Translations under genes and position numbers: made by a program
In this document: in pieces, positions 22,901 to 29,700 of the stretch
How positions within the stretch are numbered: position 1 is the first letter of the stretch
Layout: each line of letters starts with the position of its first letter
Assembly (NCBI GenBank): GCA_963576725.1
Contig: OY755252.1
Span: forward strand, 56,759,985-56,823,984
Origin: Azorinus chamasolen
Lineage: Eukaryota; Mollusca; Bivalvia; Cardiida; Solecurtidae
Direction of reading: 5' to 3'
Length of the DNA stretch: 64,000 nt
Notes under the pieces: generated by a model
Database searches by the model: none
Told to the model about the DNA's origin: nothing
What the model saw: only the letters and a program-made list of their open reading frames with translations

Positions 22901-23714
22901 TATAAAAGAACCCCAAAAAGAAATTTTAAAAAAGGTGGCAGACAGTCATGGAGGATAAAAATGCTAATGACAAGTAGCTGCCTAATACAGGTTGACTGTC
23001 TGTATAATAATATCAAGATTTTGTTTAAGAAAAAAAAGTTGAAAAATAATTTTTAAAAAAAGGGTGGCATTTTTTCCCAGTGGCATTTTTTCCAAACAGG
23101 GTGGCATTTTTAACAGTGGCATTTTTTCTGGTGGCATTTTTTCCAGTGGCATTTTTTCCTACATTCCCATGATCATATCCTTTCCGAGGCTTTCCTGTTC
23201 TTTGGTCCTGCTTTTGGATGAGCCAAGTCGACTCCAGTATTCCGGTCTTGTCCTTGATCTGTACAAGCTGTCTTCCTCTGCGTAATCCAATTCAGGTTCT
23301 ATCAGTTGTATGGAGATGCCTGTTGTCTTTTCCATCTCCTGGGCCTGGCATTGTGCTAATGACATGGGACTGCTGAACTTTGGTGGGGAGTTGTTGTCAA
23401 GTAGCTTGTTCTGTGTCTGCTTAGAAAACTTTAGGTGCACTTCAAGAATAGCTGACCCTGTTTTTATAGCGCGCATTAACGCGTGACTTTGTTTCTAAGA
23501 CGAATATTCATGTAGGAAAGGCTTAATATGAGAACCATTCAATATTTTGACCTTTACCCCACCCACCTGTTAGAACGTGAATACCGTATTTTACACGCTT
23601 AAAGAAAAATTGCAAAGGTGAAAGTTTGACAGTGAATTAAAAACATTTAAGACAGTTGTTCTACCTCGTCATTGCCAACTGTCTTGTCAAGTTTGGAAGG
23701 ATACGAAGAGCCAT
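7871..23714 (-). CDS. ATP5IF1: Mitochondrial ATPase inhibitor IF1 (join 23714..23665, 19913..19871, 18950..18861, 15707..15636, 7942..7871)
   Basis: Five exons give a 108-residue protein, close to the usual 105-110. Residues 1-17 ([17 protein letters not shown]) are a basic, acid-free presequence for mitochondrial import. Residues 37-48 ([12 protein letters not shown]) are the family's inhibitory core. Residues 49-105 form a long alanine/glutamate/lysine helix rich in histidine (HYHKLHVEE), as expected of the pH-sensing antiparallel coiled coil. In the known family IF1 inserts between alpha and beta subunits of F1 and blocks ATP hydrolysis when the membrane potential collapses. Exon phases are 2,0,0,0 and every junction is GT-AG. 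The start ATG at 23714 is chosen because it gives the only presequence whose phase-2 end fits exon 2. The introns are full of MITEs, and intron 4 (7.7 kb) holds a large foldback. Confidence 0.93.
8033..8211 (+). repeat. E-family MITE, left half
   Basis: TACAGTTGAACTTTGATATC and AGCTTAATACAGGTCTAAAG are present. The rest resumes at 12859 after the large foldback. Confidence 0.75.
9060..9300. repeat. Microsatellite-bearing repeat fragment
   Basis: Two GGACGGACGGACAGACAG-like tracts (9125-9140, 9270-9292) flank about 130 bp of sequence. No hairpin is clearly seen. Confidence 0.45.
9861..10599. mobile_element. TA-flanked MITE, TACCGTACTTTGGGAATAAT family
   Basis: Terminal inverted repeats TACCGTACTTTGGGAATAAT and its reverse near 10580-10599. 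There is no transposase. The ends resemble Tc1/mariner-type TA duplication. A second copy is at 17031-17884. Confidence 0.8.
10880..12209 (+). mobile_element. Tandem-core element ending in ACAG/ACGG microsatellite and GTCTCCCC hairpin
   Basis: About eight units of 145-150 bp (AAAGGGCAATAACTCC, GAAGCCAGAGTTATGGACCT, TATATGAAGTTTCAATCCAA). Then come a GACAGACGGACAG tract at 12083-12160 and a hairpin 12177-12209 (GTCTCCCCCA...TGGGGGGAGAC). The left end also starts GATGTCTCCCC. Open frames here are repeat artefacts. Confidence 0.8.
12859..12956 (+). repeat. E-family MITE, right half
   Basis: Runs from GAAATTGTTCAGATTTG to GAGTTATCGAAGTTCAACTG, the 3' end as in the intact copy at 60532-60857. Confidence 0.75.
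13140..13290. repeat. Fragment of the 3.4-4.6 kb tandem-core family (reverse)
   Basis: AAGTGACCTTGGCCTTTGAC, GGGCTGATCTACTGGCCATG and ATTCCTAATAAATTCCCATG match the core in reverse. Confidence 0.6.
13890..14795 (+). mobile_element. Tandem-core repeat, about 150-bp units
   Basis: Six units with GTATCCTTGTATCAAGTGAA, GGCCTTCACCCAAGCTATCT and TTCAGAAGTTATAGCAATG. It is preceded by a short hairpin, AGAAATCGGATTAAAGCCGA. Confidence 0.72.
15055..15485 (+). mobile_element. Tandem-core element ending in GTCTCCCC hairpin
   Basis: Starts GATGTCTCAACCCC. Units carry CATAACTCTGCAGAAAA, AGATATGCACATCTA and TTTCATGAAAATCTGATCAA. It ends at hairpin 15453-15485 (TGTCTCCCCAG...GGGGAGGAGACA). A reverse relative is at 52800-53340. 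Confidence 0.75.
15497..15567. repeat. A-family hairpin remnant in IF1 intron
   Basis: Left arm CAAACAGAGTAGACCCTGAT, apex CAACTCCTCTAGAAGCTG, decayed right arm. Confidence 0.65.
15636..15707 (-). CDS. ATP5IF1: IF1 exon 4, helical segment
   Basis: 72 nt, phase 0 at both ends. It encodes [20 protein letters not shown] and KKHE, with four histidines in the region equivalent to the pH-sensing helix. Confidence 0.93.
15981..16146. mobile_element. A-family related TTAA MITE
   Basis: TTAACCCTTTCCTCAATATA to GAGTAATGGGTTAA. Hairpin 16020-16087 with apex GGCTCCTATAGGAGC. Confidence 0.8.
16191..16717. mobile_element. D-family TA MITE with nested SINE
   Basis: TACAGTAAAACCTCTCTATA start and TTTTTACTGTA end. 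Hairpin about 16240-16350 with arms GGTGGCTGCTTAAAGCAAGG and AAACAGAACGCTCC, apex CGCTCCTGCAGGAGCG. The SINE occupies 16386-16694. Confidence 0.85.
16386..16694 (-). mobile_element. tRNA-derived SINE
   Basis: The 5' head on the - strand reads GCGTGGCTCAATGGTAGAGC (A box) and GGGTACGATCCC (B box), as in a pol III promoter. The 3' end reads AACTCACTCA. A perfect 12 bp duplication GCCGTAATAGAG flanks it (16374-16385, 16695-16706). It landed in a D-family MITE. It depends on a LINE for movement. Confidence 0.87.
17031..17884. mobile_element. Second TACCGTACTTTGGG MITE, with nested A-family MITE
   Basis: Same inverted ends and internal blocks (cattccgggattaaa) as 9861-10599. It contains an A-family copy at 17545-17793 and itself interrupts the tandem repeat at 16880-18646. 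Confidence 0.8.
17545..17793. mobile_element. A-family TTAA MITE, best full-length copy
   Basis: 249 bp from TTAACCCTTTCCCTCATA to GAACAGGGAAAGGGTTAA. A hairpin at 17584-17651 (GCAAACAGAGTAGACCCAGA arm, apex GGCTCCTAGAGGAGCC) is followed by conserved CTACAATG/CCACCTT and AATATTCATTAGG blocks. TTAA at both ends fits a piggyBac-like duplication, but no transposase is present. Confidence 0.88.
18710..18790. repeat. A-family half-hairpin
   Basis: CATCTAAACTGGGTCTGCTC and a GCAAAAGCATATTTATGG tail. Confidence 0.55.
18861..18950 (-). CDS. ATP5IF1: IF1 exon 3, inhibitory core
   Basis: 90 nt, phase 0 at both ends. It encodes GGGAGG, then [11 protein letters not shown], then the start of the long helix ([11 protein letters not shown]). 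This is the most conserved part of the protein. Confidence 0.95.
19004..19253. mobile_element. TTAA MITE with perfect hairpin in IF1 intron
   Basis: 250 bp, TTAACCCTTCTCTTGC to AAGCGAAGGGTTAA. Hairpin 19145-19216 (TGTAAATAGTGCAGACCCTG arm, apex CAGCTCCTGCAGGAGCTG). The arms mix A-type and F-type sequence. Confidence 0.82.
19509..19605. repeat. B-family MITE, 5' part
   Basis: TTAACCCTCATATTGACG and GATAAATAGAGCATTTGCTC; truncated after the apex. Confidence 0.65.
19690..19855. mobile_element. C-family hairpin element beside IF1 exon 2
   Basis: TTTCTCCACCAAACCCAATC arm and ATTGGGTTTGGCGGAGAAAT partner, with decayed GATCACTCTTTCGAATTGTC between. It ends about 15 bp from the exon. Confidence 0.72.
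19871..19913 (-). CDS. ATP5IF1: IF1 exon 2
   Basis: 43 nt between a tttcag acceptor and a gtaaaa donor; it encodes [14 protein letters not shown] after one split-codon base. It lies just beside a C-type hairpin repeat (19690-19855) but is not part of it. Confidence 0.88.
20085..20300. repeat. A-family MITE copy
   Basis: Hairpin 20101-20170, apex CGGCTCCTATAGGAGGCG, followed by TTCTGCCATGGC and AATTAATATT blocks. Confidence 0.7.
20487..20598. repeat. A-family MITE, 3' part reversed
   Basis: Hairpin with apex AGGCTCCTATAGGACCT, then CGTGAAAATGCGTTTATATG and GGAAAGGGTTAA. Confidence 0.7.
20719..20908. mobile_element. TA MITE, CAGTGAACCCTC family
   Basis: TACAGTGAACCCTCTTTAAA and GTAACGAGGGTTCACTG ends, with ACTCGTTATAACAGC-type internal repeats. 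Confidence 0.75.
21010..21224. repeat. Two A-family hairpin remnants
   Basis: 21010-21078 (apex CAGCTCCTGTAAGAGCTG) and 21185-21224 (one arm). Confidence 0.62.
21499..21980 (-). pseudogene. RNase H domain of a retroelement (3' end of ORF)
   Basis: Reading on the - strand, the frame contains [66 protein letters not shown] and ends PEYYRM with a stop. These are the D-E-D-H/D motifs of type I RNase H as found at the end of invertebrate retroelement polyproteins. The frame runs on artificially into the foldback arm at 21988. Across the 7 bp target duplication the same frame is open in the flanking sequence, so the foldback inserted into this ORF. Confidence 0.85.
21988..23167. mobile_element. 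Foldback element with subterminal 15-bp repeats and 7-bp target duplication
   Basis: 1,180 bp flanked by CATGATC (21981-21987 and 23168-23174). Each arm, about 190 bp, starts GGAATG and holds five to six copies of AAAAAATGCCACTGG-type units. Inner sequences follow that read GTTAGGCAGCTACT and TATACAGACAGTCA, in opposite orientation on the two sides. The centre has a GA-rich tract (22301-22370) and three units of about 110 bp (22440-22830), each with CAGTGTAGATCCAGATC and a GATCTACA-type partner. No coding capacity is seen. The structure is like FB/Galileo-type foldback elements, but the superfamily is not established. Confidence 0.85.
23175..23476 (-). pseudogene. Upstream flank of the interrupted RNase H retroelement
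   Basis: In the RNase H frame the sequence next to the target duplication stays open for at least 40 codons (ending TGKPRKGYD before the duplication). No reverse transcriptase motif is visible; the longest open frame here is in another register and is probably not the coding one. The retroelement class is not determined. Confidence 0.45.
23665..23714 (-). CDS. ATP5IF1: IF1 exon 1, mitochondrial presequence
   Basis: 50 nt: ATG plus 15 further codons plus two bases, with donor GTAGAA. Arginines and hydrophobic residues alternate, typical of a matrix targeting helix. An overlapping frame on the same strand is longer but encodes nothing recognisable. Confidence 0.85.
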
Positions 23715-24375
23715 TTTTGCGCAGTCGTTTCTGAGCGTCGCCGGAAGGAATTATTTCGAAACACCGTTTTTCGGCTGAACCCTGGCTGGATCCCGATTTA
23801 TGGGCTGAATAATTATCTGATGAAATCTGAATTAGCTGATAAATGCAACTTCTGAGAACATTTTCAAGCAAATTATAAAGACGTAAGTCTTGTTACTGAA
23901 ATAAGCTAATCGTGTACCTATGGGTGAAATTTGCTGATTGCGGAATTAAAAAGAAAAAAAAAAAGAGTAACCATTCGGCCTCTAAACGATCCGTACTGAA
24001 GAATATCTATAGATATTGTTGAACATGTATATCAGTGAATAATTAACATACATTTGTAAACCCTTTCCATAACAACCAATGTTGCTTGAATTGGTCATTT
24101 TATGAAAATTATACAGTAACTTATTTCTATACATGTATGATAAAATTTAAAGTGAATGTTTAGCTCAGACAAAAACTGTAGGATTAGATATATAATTTTA
24201 TACAAGTTCATATTCATAAGCAGGCAGATCAGACCCTGATCAGATGGTTCCTACAACAGTCATCTAATTTTGGTCTATTCTGTTTGGCAAGAGAAGCCAA
24301 TAATGTATTTGGGGAAAATTTAGCAATACTAATGAGGACAGTACTGTAGCGTTTTCAAGAATAGCTCCTTTATTT

Positions 24376-24468
24376 CTCCACCAAACTGTATACTGTGACC
24401 ACTCTTTAGAATTTCTAGAAGAGACGATTCTAAAGAGTGGTCACAGTATACGGTTTGGTGGAGAAATG
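24376..24468. mobile_element. C-family hairpin
   Basis: TTTCTCCACCAAACTGTATA and CGGTTTGGTGGAGAAATGAC arms around TCTTTAGAATTTCTAGAAGA. The arms pair almost without mismatch over more than 40 bp. Confidence 0.8.
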
Positions 24469-24534
24469 ACGATTTTAATATTTGGGAACGCACCTTTATC
24501 TGTATAGCTCTGTATATATATAAATATAATGTAG

Positions 24535-24708
24535 TGTAACGTGCACCATCGGTAATTCCTGGTGGTTACCCATCCAGCCAGCAGTCCATAGTTTGACCTT
24601 GCTACATTTCCAAGCACTTAAACTATGATGCTAGCACCCCGGCAAGGAGAGATTATAGACTTTAAAGTGCTTATATACTTAACAGCCTTGCTGTTACCTT
24701 AATTACTT
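24535..24708 (-). repeat. TRIM 3' LTR
   Basis: Diverged and shorter copy of the 5' LTR, directly after the polypurine tract. Its first base pair differs from TG. Confidence 0.82.
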
Positions 24709-24815
24709 CCCCCTCCGAGAAATCTCGACCTGAGATTTGGCCTAGGAAATAACTATGAATTAGGCAATTCCACTCCAGCAATTGTCTTCATACCACGCTC
24801 ACCGCTGCCACCAAT

Positions 24816-25024
24816 TGTAACATGCACCATCGTCAATCCCTGGCTGTTACCCATCCATTCAGCCAGCAGCTGTGCAGTCCATAGCTTAACCTCGGTACAT
24901 TTCCAGGCACTTAAACCAAGTCGCCAAACAGTTAGCTCCCGATAAGGAGAGATTATAGTTATCAGTTTAAGTTATAAGAAGGAGAGATTATAGTTCTTAT
25001 ATACTTAACAGCCTTGCTGTTACA
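24816..25024 (-). repeat. TRIM 5' LTR
   Basis: It begins TGTAACAGCAAGG and ends CATGTTACA. A tatataagaac box near the start is a possible promoter. Confidence 0.85.
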
Positions 25025-25106
25025 GTAGGACTTGCCCATATACCGTAGCTACCAGCTGCTACCATGCAATTAAATTAGGGATCTGTAAGAGCAGATGCCT
25101 GCATGC

Positions 25107-25340
25107 TTAACCCTTTGCTCCATAAATACATACTCCTTTCTACGCCTCTGTAATAGTCTTTTCGGAAACCATTGTGATAAATAGAGCATTTGCTCCTATG
25201 GAGAAATGCTCTATTCATCACAATGGTTTCAGTACTACACAATTCTAAAAAAAATTCCTTTTCTCAAGTTAATGCTCCTTTTCGGTAGATTCAGTCAAAG
25301 AGGTTGGGTAAAAAAATAGCCTAATGAGGAAATGGGTTAT
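25107..25340. mobile_element. B-family TTAA MITE
   Basis: TTAACCCTTTGCTCCATAAA to GAGGAAATGGGTTA. Hairpin with apex TTGCTCCTATGGAGAAA. Confidence 0.8.
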
Positions 25341-25359
25341 ATAAATGTGTTTTCACGCA

Positions 25360-25430
25360 TTTGCAAACAGAGTAGACCCAGATCAGACAACTCCTTCAGG
25401 AGCTGTCTTATCTGGGTCGACCCTGGCCAT
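25360..25430. repeat. A-family hairpin
   Basis: GCAAACAGAGTAGACCCAGA arm, apex CAACTCCTTCAGGAGCTG. Confidence 0.68.
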
Positions 25431-25484
25431 TTTGCGTAGGTGTCGAAAGGTGTATTTGATACTGTTTAATGTTTATAGAGTAAT

Positions 25485-25709
25485 GTGTTTCCTCCATAAA
25501 TACACCTTTCTACGTCTCTGTAATAGTCACTTCTTGAAACCATTGTGATAAATAGAGCATTTTGCTCCATAGGAGCAAATGTTCTATGTATCACAATGGT
25601 TTCAATACTACACAATTCTAACATTTTCCTTTTCTCTAGTAAATGCTCCTTTTGGATAGATTTATTCAAAGAGGTTGGGTCTAAAAATAGCCTATAGAGT
25701 AAAGGGTTA
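25485..25709. mobile_element. B-family TTAA MITE
   Basis: TTTCCTCCATAAATACACC start, hairpin about 25537-25608, GAGTAAAGGGTTAA end. Confidence 0.8.
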
Positions 25710-25781
25710 AACTAGACTGACACAGTAGCACATACTGTACAGTACAGTCCCTGAATAAACAGCTCTTTCAGGAGCCATTTC

Positions 25782-25853
25782 AAGGGTTTGGTGCAAAACT
25801 ATTCTAACTCCTTCACTTTGTGAAGGAGTTAGAGTAGTTTTACACCAAGCCCT
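25782..25853. repeat. Hairpin, TTTGGTGCAAAACTATTCTA type
   Basis: Arms GGGTTTGGTGCAAAACTATT and AGTAGTTTTACACCAAGCCC, apex AACTCCTTCACTTTGTGAAG. It lies between A-type half arms (25725-25770 and 25860-25885). Confidence 0.72.
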
Positions 25854-25921
25854 CGATTTGATTTCAGTCTGCACTGTTTGCCTAAGATGTTCTGTCCAAA
25901 CACCTAGAATAATTAGTATTA

Positions 25922-26063
25922 GTTATGCCGTGCTTAGTGTCCCGAATATGGAATATACACTGCCAGCAAATATTCATATGGGACGAGGCAAACGAAGCCT
26001 TGTCCCACATGAATATTTGCTGGCAATGTATATTCCATATTAGGGACACTAAGCACTGCATAA
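25922..26063. repeat. 142-bp near-perfect palindrome
   Basis: Arms of about 66 nt (CCGTGCTTAGTGTCCCGAAT against ATTAGGGACACTAAGCACTG) around a short loop AAACGA, with only a few mismatches. It lies 600 bp upstream of the ankyrin/SOCS start exon. Confidence 0.8.
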
Positions 26064-26615
26064 CAAATTTATCTTACCGTCTACCTTTAATTTCAAGTAT
26101 TTACACGCATTTTTGCATCACAGGCCTACATGTATGGCTTTCGGTTGGGAAACAAGGGAATTAACTCTTGCAAACTTGATATTACAATAACAGCAGAATA
26201 AATAAACTCACTTTAAAAGAATTAAAGAAAATATTTTTTATTTGCCTCAAATTTCATGTATATGTTTTGGTTTTTTCTTTTTTTATCATTGTAAAACTTA
26301 TTAATGTTTACATTTCAATTCCAATTAAAGCATAAATTGTATATGTATGCATTTTTTAAAACTGAAAGGATAAATATAAATGATTATTATAAGTAGGAGA
26401 AAAGCATATGGCTGTCAAGCAAGGAAAATAACACTTGTAAAGCCATTTATTTGGTTGTCTTGTGATCTCAATTGACCAATGGAATGACTAAAAATTAGTA
26501 GGAGGTAAGATAATGTACGTTAGGAATATTTCAGTTATGGGCCATTTCCATTTGATTAAAATAGTTTATACATATTCTAAAAAATATAGATGCAAATTTA
26601 TTCTATTCATTCCAG
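26064..26615 (+). other. Sequence upstream of ankyrin/SOCS start exon
   Basis: AT-rich, ending in a polypyrimidine-poor acceptor ATTCATTCCAG. It is likely the end of an upstream intron. No TATA box or CpG cluster is recognised. Confidence 0.4.
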
Positions 26616-26667
26616 CTGGAGTTCTAGCAGATGATCAGTGCCAGTGCCAATCAGTGACCGGATCAAC

Positions 26668-26773
26668 ATGAGCGAGTCACACACTATACCCAAACCCCCT
26701 CCACCACCACCAGTTCCATCCCATTCAGACGCCTTACAGGACTTACTTGCTGAAGAGGATGATGAATACAAAG
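26668..26773 (+). CDS. Ankyrin/SOCS protein exon with start codon
   Basis: An acceptor at 26614-26615 suggests that a non-coding exon precedes it, with 5' UTR at 26616-26667. It encodes MSESHTIP, a run of prolines and an acidic stretch. The donor is gtgaga at 26774, phase 1. Confidence 0.82.
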
Positions 26774-29700
26774 GTGAGATACAACATGTAAATCTTGTAA
26801 CCCTTGCCAGCATATTGACGCCTTTTGACGCCATTTGATAAATTCTGAAGGATGGTGATCCCCGAAAGCAAAAATTGCAACATAAAAAGAGAAAATTGCA
26901 GACTCAGTTTTATTGAGTCTGTTCATTAGCAGTAATTGAAAGTGCAACACTGCTCACGCCCCCTAGCACCGGCTTAAGCGGTATTCAATTTTCAGAACAA
27001 GAAGAACTGAAATTCAAGAGAATTTCATAGGATCAGAAGGTATAAAAACACTGAGAATGAAGTACGGGGCGACGTTTTACGTCACTTCTTGAAACCATTT
27101 AGATAAATAGAGCATTTGCTCCACAGGAGCAAATGCTCTATTTATCACAATTGTTTCAAAACTACATTATTACCCAAAAAAATCCTTTTCTCTAGTAAAT
27201 GCTCCTTTTTGGTAGATTTATTCAAAGAGGCTGGATCTAAAAATAGCCTATATGAGGTTAACCCTTTTCCTGAGGAATATTCATGTGGAGAAGGACATCA
27301 GCAATATTGATTATTTTTATACGCCTGTTTGCAAAAACAGGGCGTATTATGCAATGGCACTGTCTGTCTGTCCCTCTGTCCATCTGTCTGTCTGTAACAT
27401 CTCTAACTCAAATTCTGCTTGGTTGGTCCTCCTCATATTTCACCAGAATGTTTATCTAGGCATTCTACAGTTGCATGGGTGTGTCCCGATATGTATATCC
27501 AAGGTCAAGGTCGCACAATTGGACTTAGAATTTGTGTTTAGCATTTGCATTTAGCAAATTTGTTGACCTCAATTTATGTTGAACAAGGCTTCGACGGGCG
27601 TATATTGTGTCCACTGACTCTCTTGTTTATAATAGCACATGGACACAGGAATTTTTGGCCATTACAGAAACTGTAGAATCATATATATGTTACAGTACAA
27701 ATTGCGATTCAGGACAATCGTCAATTCTCCTAGGACAGATTGCGATCGCAATCTCCGATCCTCATTTTAAATAATTCACAATTATGTGTTGTCTGTCATG
27801 TTTTGAATAAAGACTTGTGATCTTAAATTAAAAATAAAATATATGTTCTTCCAGTAGAATTGTAGATTTTCTTTGTAGAGTTAAAGTGTTATATACATGT
27901 ATAACACTAATAAGAAATTCATCTAGTAGAATTGTACATTTTAGTAGCAAAATACATTACCTGCTGTGAAATATGCTTAGGTTATTTGATTTAACCTTAT
28001 GACCGGAATAAAAAAGTACCGCATATACCGTATGGCCCGCCCGTTAGCTATACCTCATTATAAATGCTCCCAGCATTCCACAATTAAGATCATTGGTTAT
28101 TTCCGGTCGGCCATTAACGTCAACGTTAATTAGCCTCCCGAGTTTTCAACCTTGCTAGCTGTCTGGGTCTATTCGACTTCTTACAGTCCTTGCCTACAGC
28201 TTCCTTACCGGATTCTGTATCCTACAATAAAAATTATACACAGATTATACTGCATATACTTTTGTGTTTTATTTTCTTTGTTCCTGTGTAATCGGTCTCC
28301 CTTGTGCCTTCACAATGGCTTCTCGGCACAAAGCTTCCTGCGGACACTTTACCGCAGACTGGGATACACACTCCTCTGTGTGTTTCTCCTGCTGCGGGTG
28401 CTCTGCAGAGGACCCTTGTCAGTTCTCTACTGCCTGGTCTTCTGAGACCTGGGGGTTAGCCTCTCGTCGAGGCTCTCAAGCTCGGCGTTCGTCTACCCCC
28501 GCCAGGTCGGACAGTGAATTTTCACGTAAACCAAAGAAACCTAAAAAGAATGTTTCTTCTTCCAGCGGCTCGTCTGGGTCTACGACTCAGCCCATCCATC
28601 AACTAGCTGCCGTGAAAGTCCCGACTTCGGTCCCGGGACGAGGGTCCCTATTCCGACCAGGGAATATCCCTCTGCCAGTGACGTCACCGTCCGGTGCCTT
28701 TCACTTGGCTTCACCCGGCGGGGTCTCGCCAGGTTTACCTGGTCGACCTCTTCAAGGTCACCCGGTGCTTGCCACCGCTCTGACTGGATCCGGGTATATA
28801 GCTTCTCCGGCTAAACAGGTCAGCCACCTATCTAGGTCAACCACACATGTTTCTGGAAAATGCACTCTCGCTCCGGGTCAACCAGCAATCGCGAATCCAG
28901 TGCATAGTAGCATTTCAACGTCTGGCCTAACTAGGTCAATCAGCGTTGGGTCAACCAGTATAACTAGGTCAGCCACGCATGCTACAACCGGTGCTATAGT
29001 AAATTCTTCCCCGGTGTTTTACACTGGTCAGACAAAGGCAACCGGTGTTAAGGTAAGTTGTTCCTCGGATGTTTCCTTCGTGAACACAAATAATTTCTTT
29101 GGATCCGTTTCGAGTGTGTCTGCCACTAATGAAACAACACACCCTTTCTTGTCTATTGAACAAACTTCTTCGAATTTTGTTCCTGACTACACTCTTAGCT
29201 CTGCTGAGCTGAGTTGCCGAGCAGAATCTCCTTCGCCTATTAGACCCTCTAGGTCTCGTAAACGGCGTCGGTATTCTTCTTCTTCTTCGTCCTCGGCCTA
29301 TCGTCACAGACGTCGGCACAGTTCCTCTTTTTCTTCGGACGACAGTCGCCGTTCGCGACGCTCTCGGCACAGGCGCCGATCTAGTTCTAAAACTAGACAT
29401 CGGCGCCATAAGAGGCATAGGTCTTCGTCCTATGACTCTCCCCCGGCTCGCTCCCGCCCTCATCAGGGATCTCGTGTCCATCAGGATCTACCTATCCAGA
29501 TGCAGATCTCTGATAAGCAGGGGACGTCTTTTAACCAGACTTCTGATCCCCTCTTGAGCCGGTCCCCCTTCTTTTATGACCCTAAGGTCTATTCAACGGG
29601 GAATTATTCTTTGGACCCTCCTGTTCCAGTTGCTTTGCAAGCTACTGTGTCGGGTCCTCCGGTCCCTAGAGTCCCGCCTACGGCTACGGCCACCAGGCCA

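Larger units (their letters stand above)
24535..25024 (-). mobile_element. Miniature LTR retrotransposon (TRIM-like)
   Basis: On the - strand: LTR (25024-24816, 209 bp, TGTAACAG...TGTTACA), then ATTGGTGGCAGCGG as a candidate primer-binding site beginning TGG. After about 107 bp of internal sequence comes a polypurine tract GGAGGGGGAAG, then a second, shorter LTR (24708-24535, 174 bp). The two LTRs share TGTTAAGTATATAAG near the start and TGGATGGGTAAC near the end. Flanks are GTAG on both sides (24531-24534 and 25025-25028), a 4 bp target duplication. There is no coding capacity; it would need proteins from another LTR element. Confidence 0.88.

Noticed and set aside
23159..23476. 105-residue open frame on the - strand as a separate gene
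   Set aside because: It is out of register with the RNase H frame that crosses the foldback target site and has no recognisable domain.
23647..23871. 74-residue open frame on the - strand as the IF1 start
   Set aside because: It overlaps the IF1 first exon in another frame; only the ATG at 23714 gives a presequence and a phase that joins exon 2.
26607..26950. Open frames opposite the ankyrin/SOCS start exon
   Set aside because: They are antisense of a proline-rich coding exon that has a matching donor and phase on the + strand.
28969..29481. 170-residue arginine-rich open frame on the - strand
   Set aside because: It is the antisense of the serine/arginine tract of the DIRS gag and carries no signal of its own.
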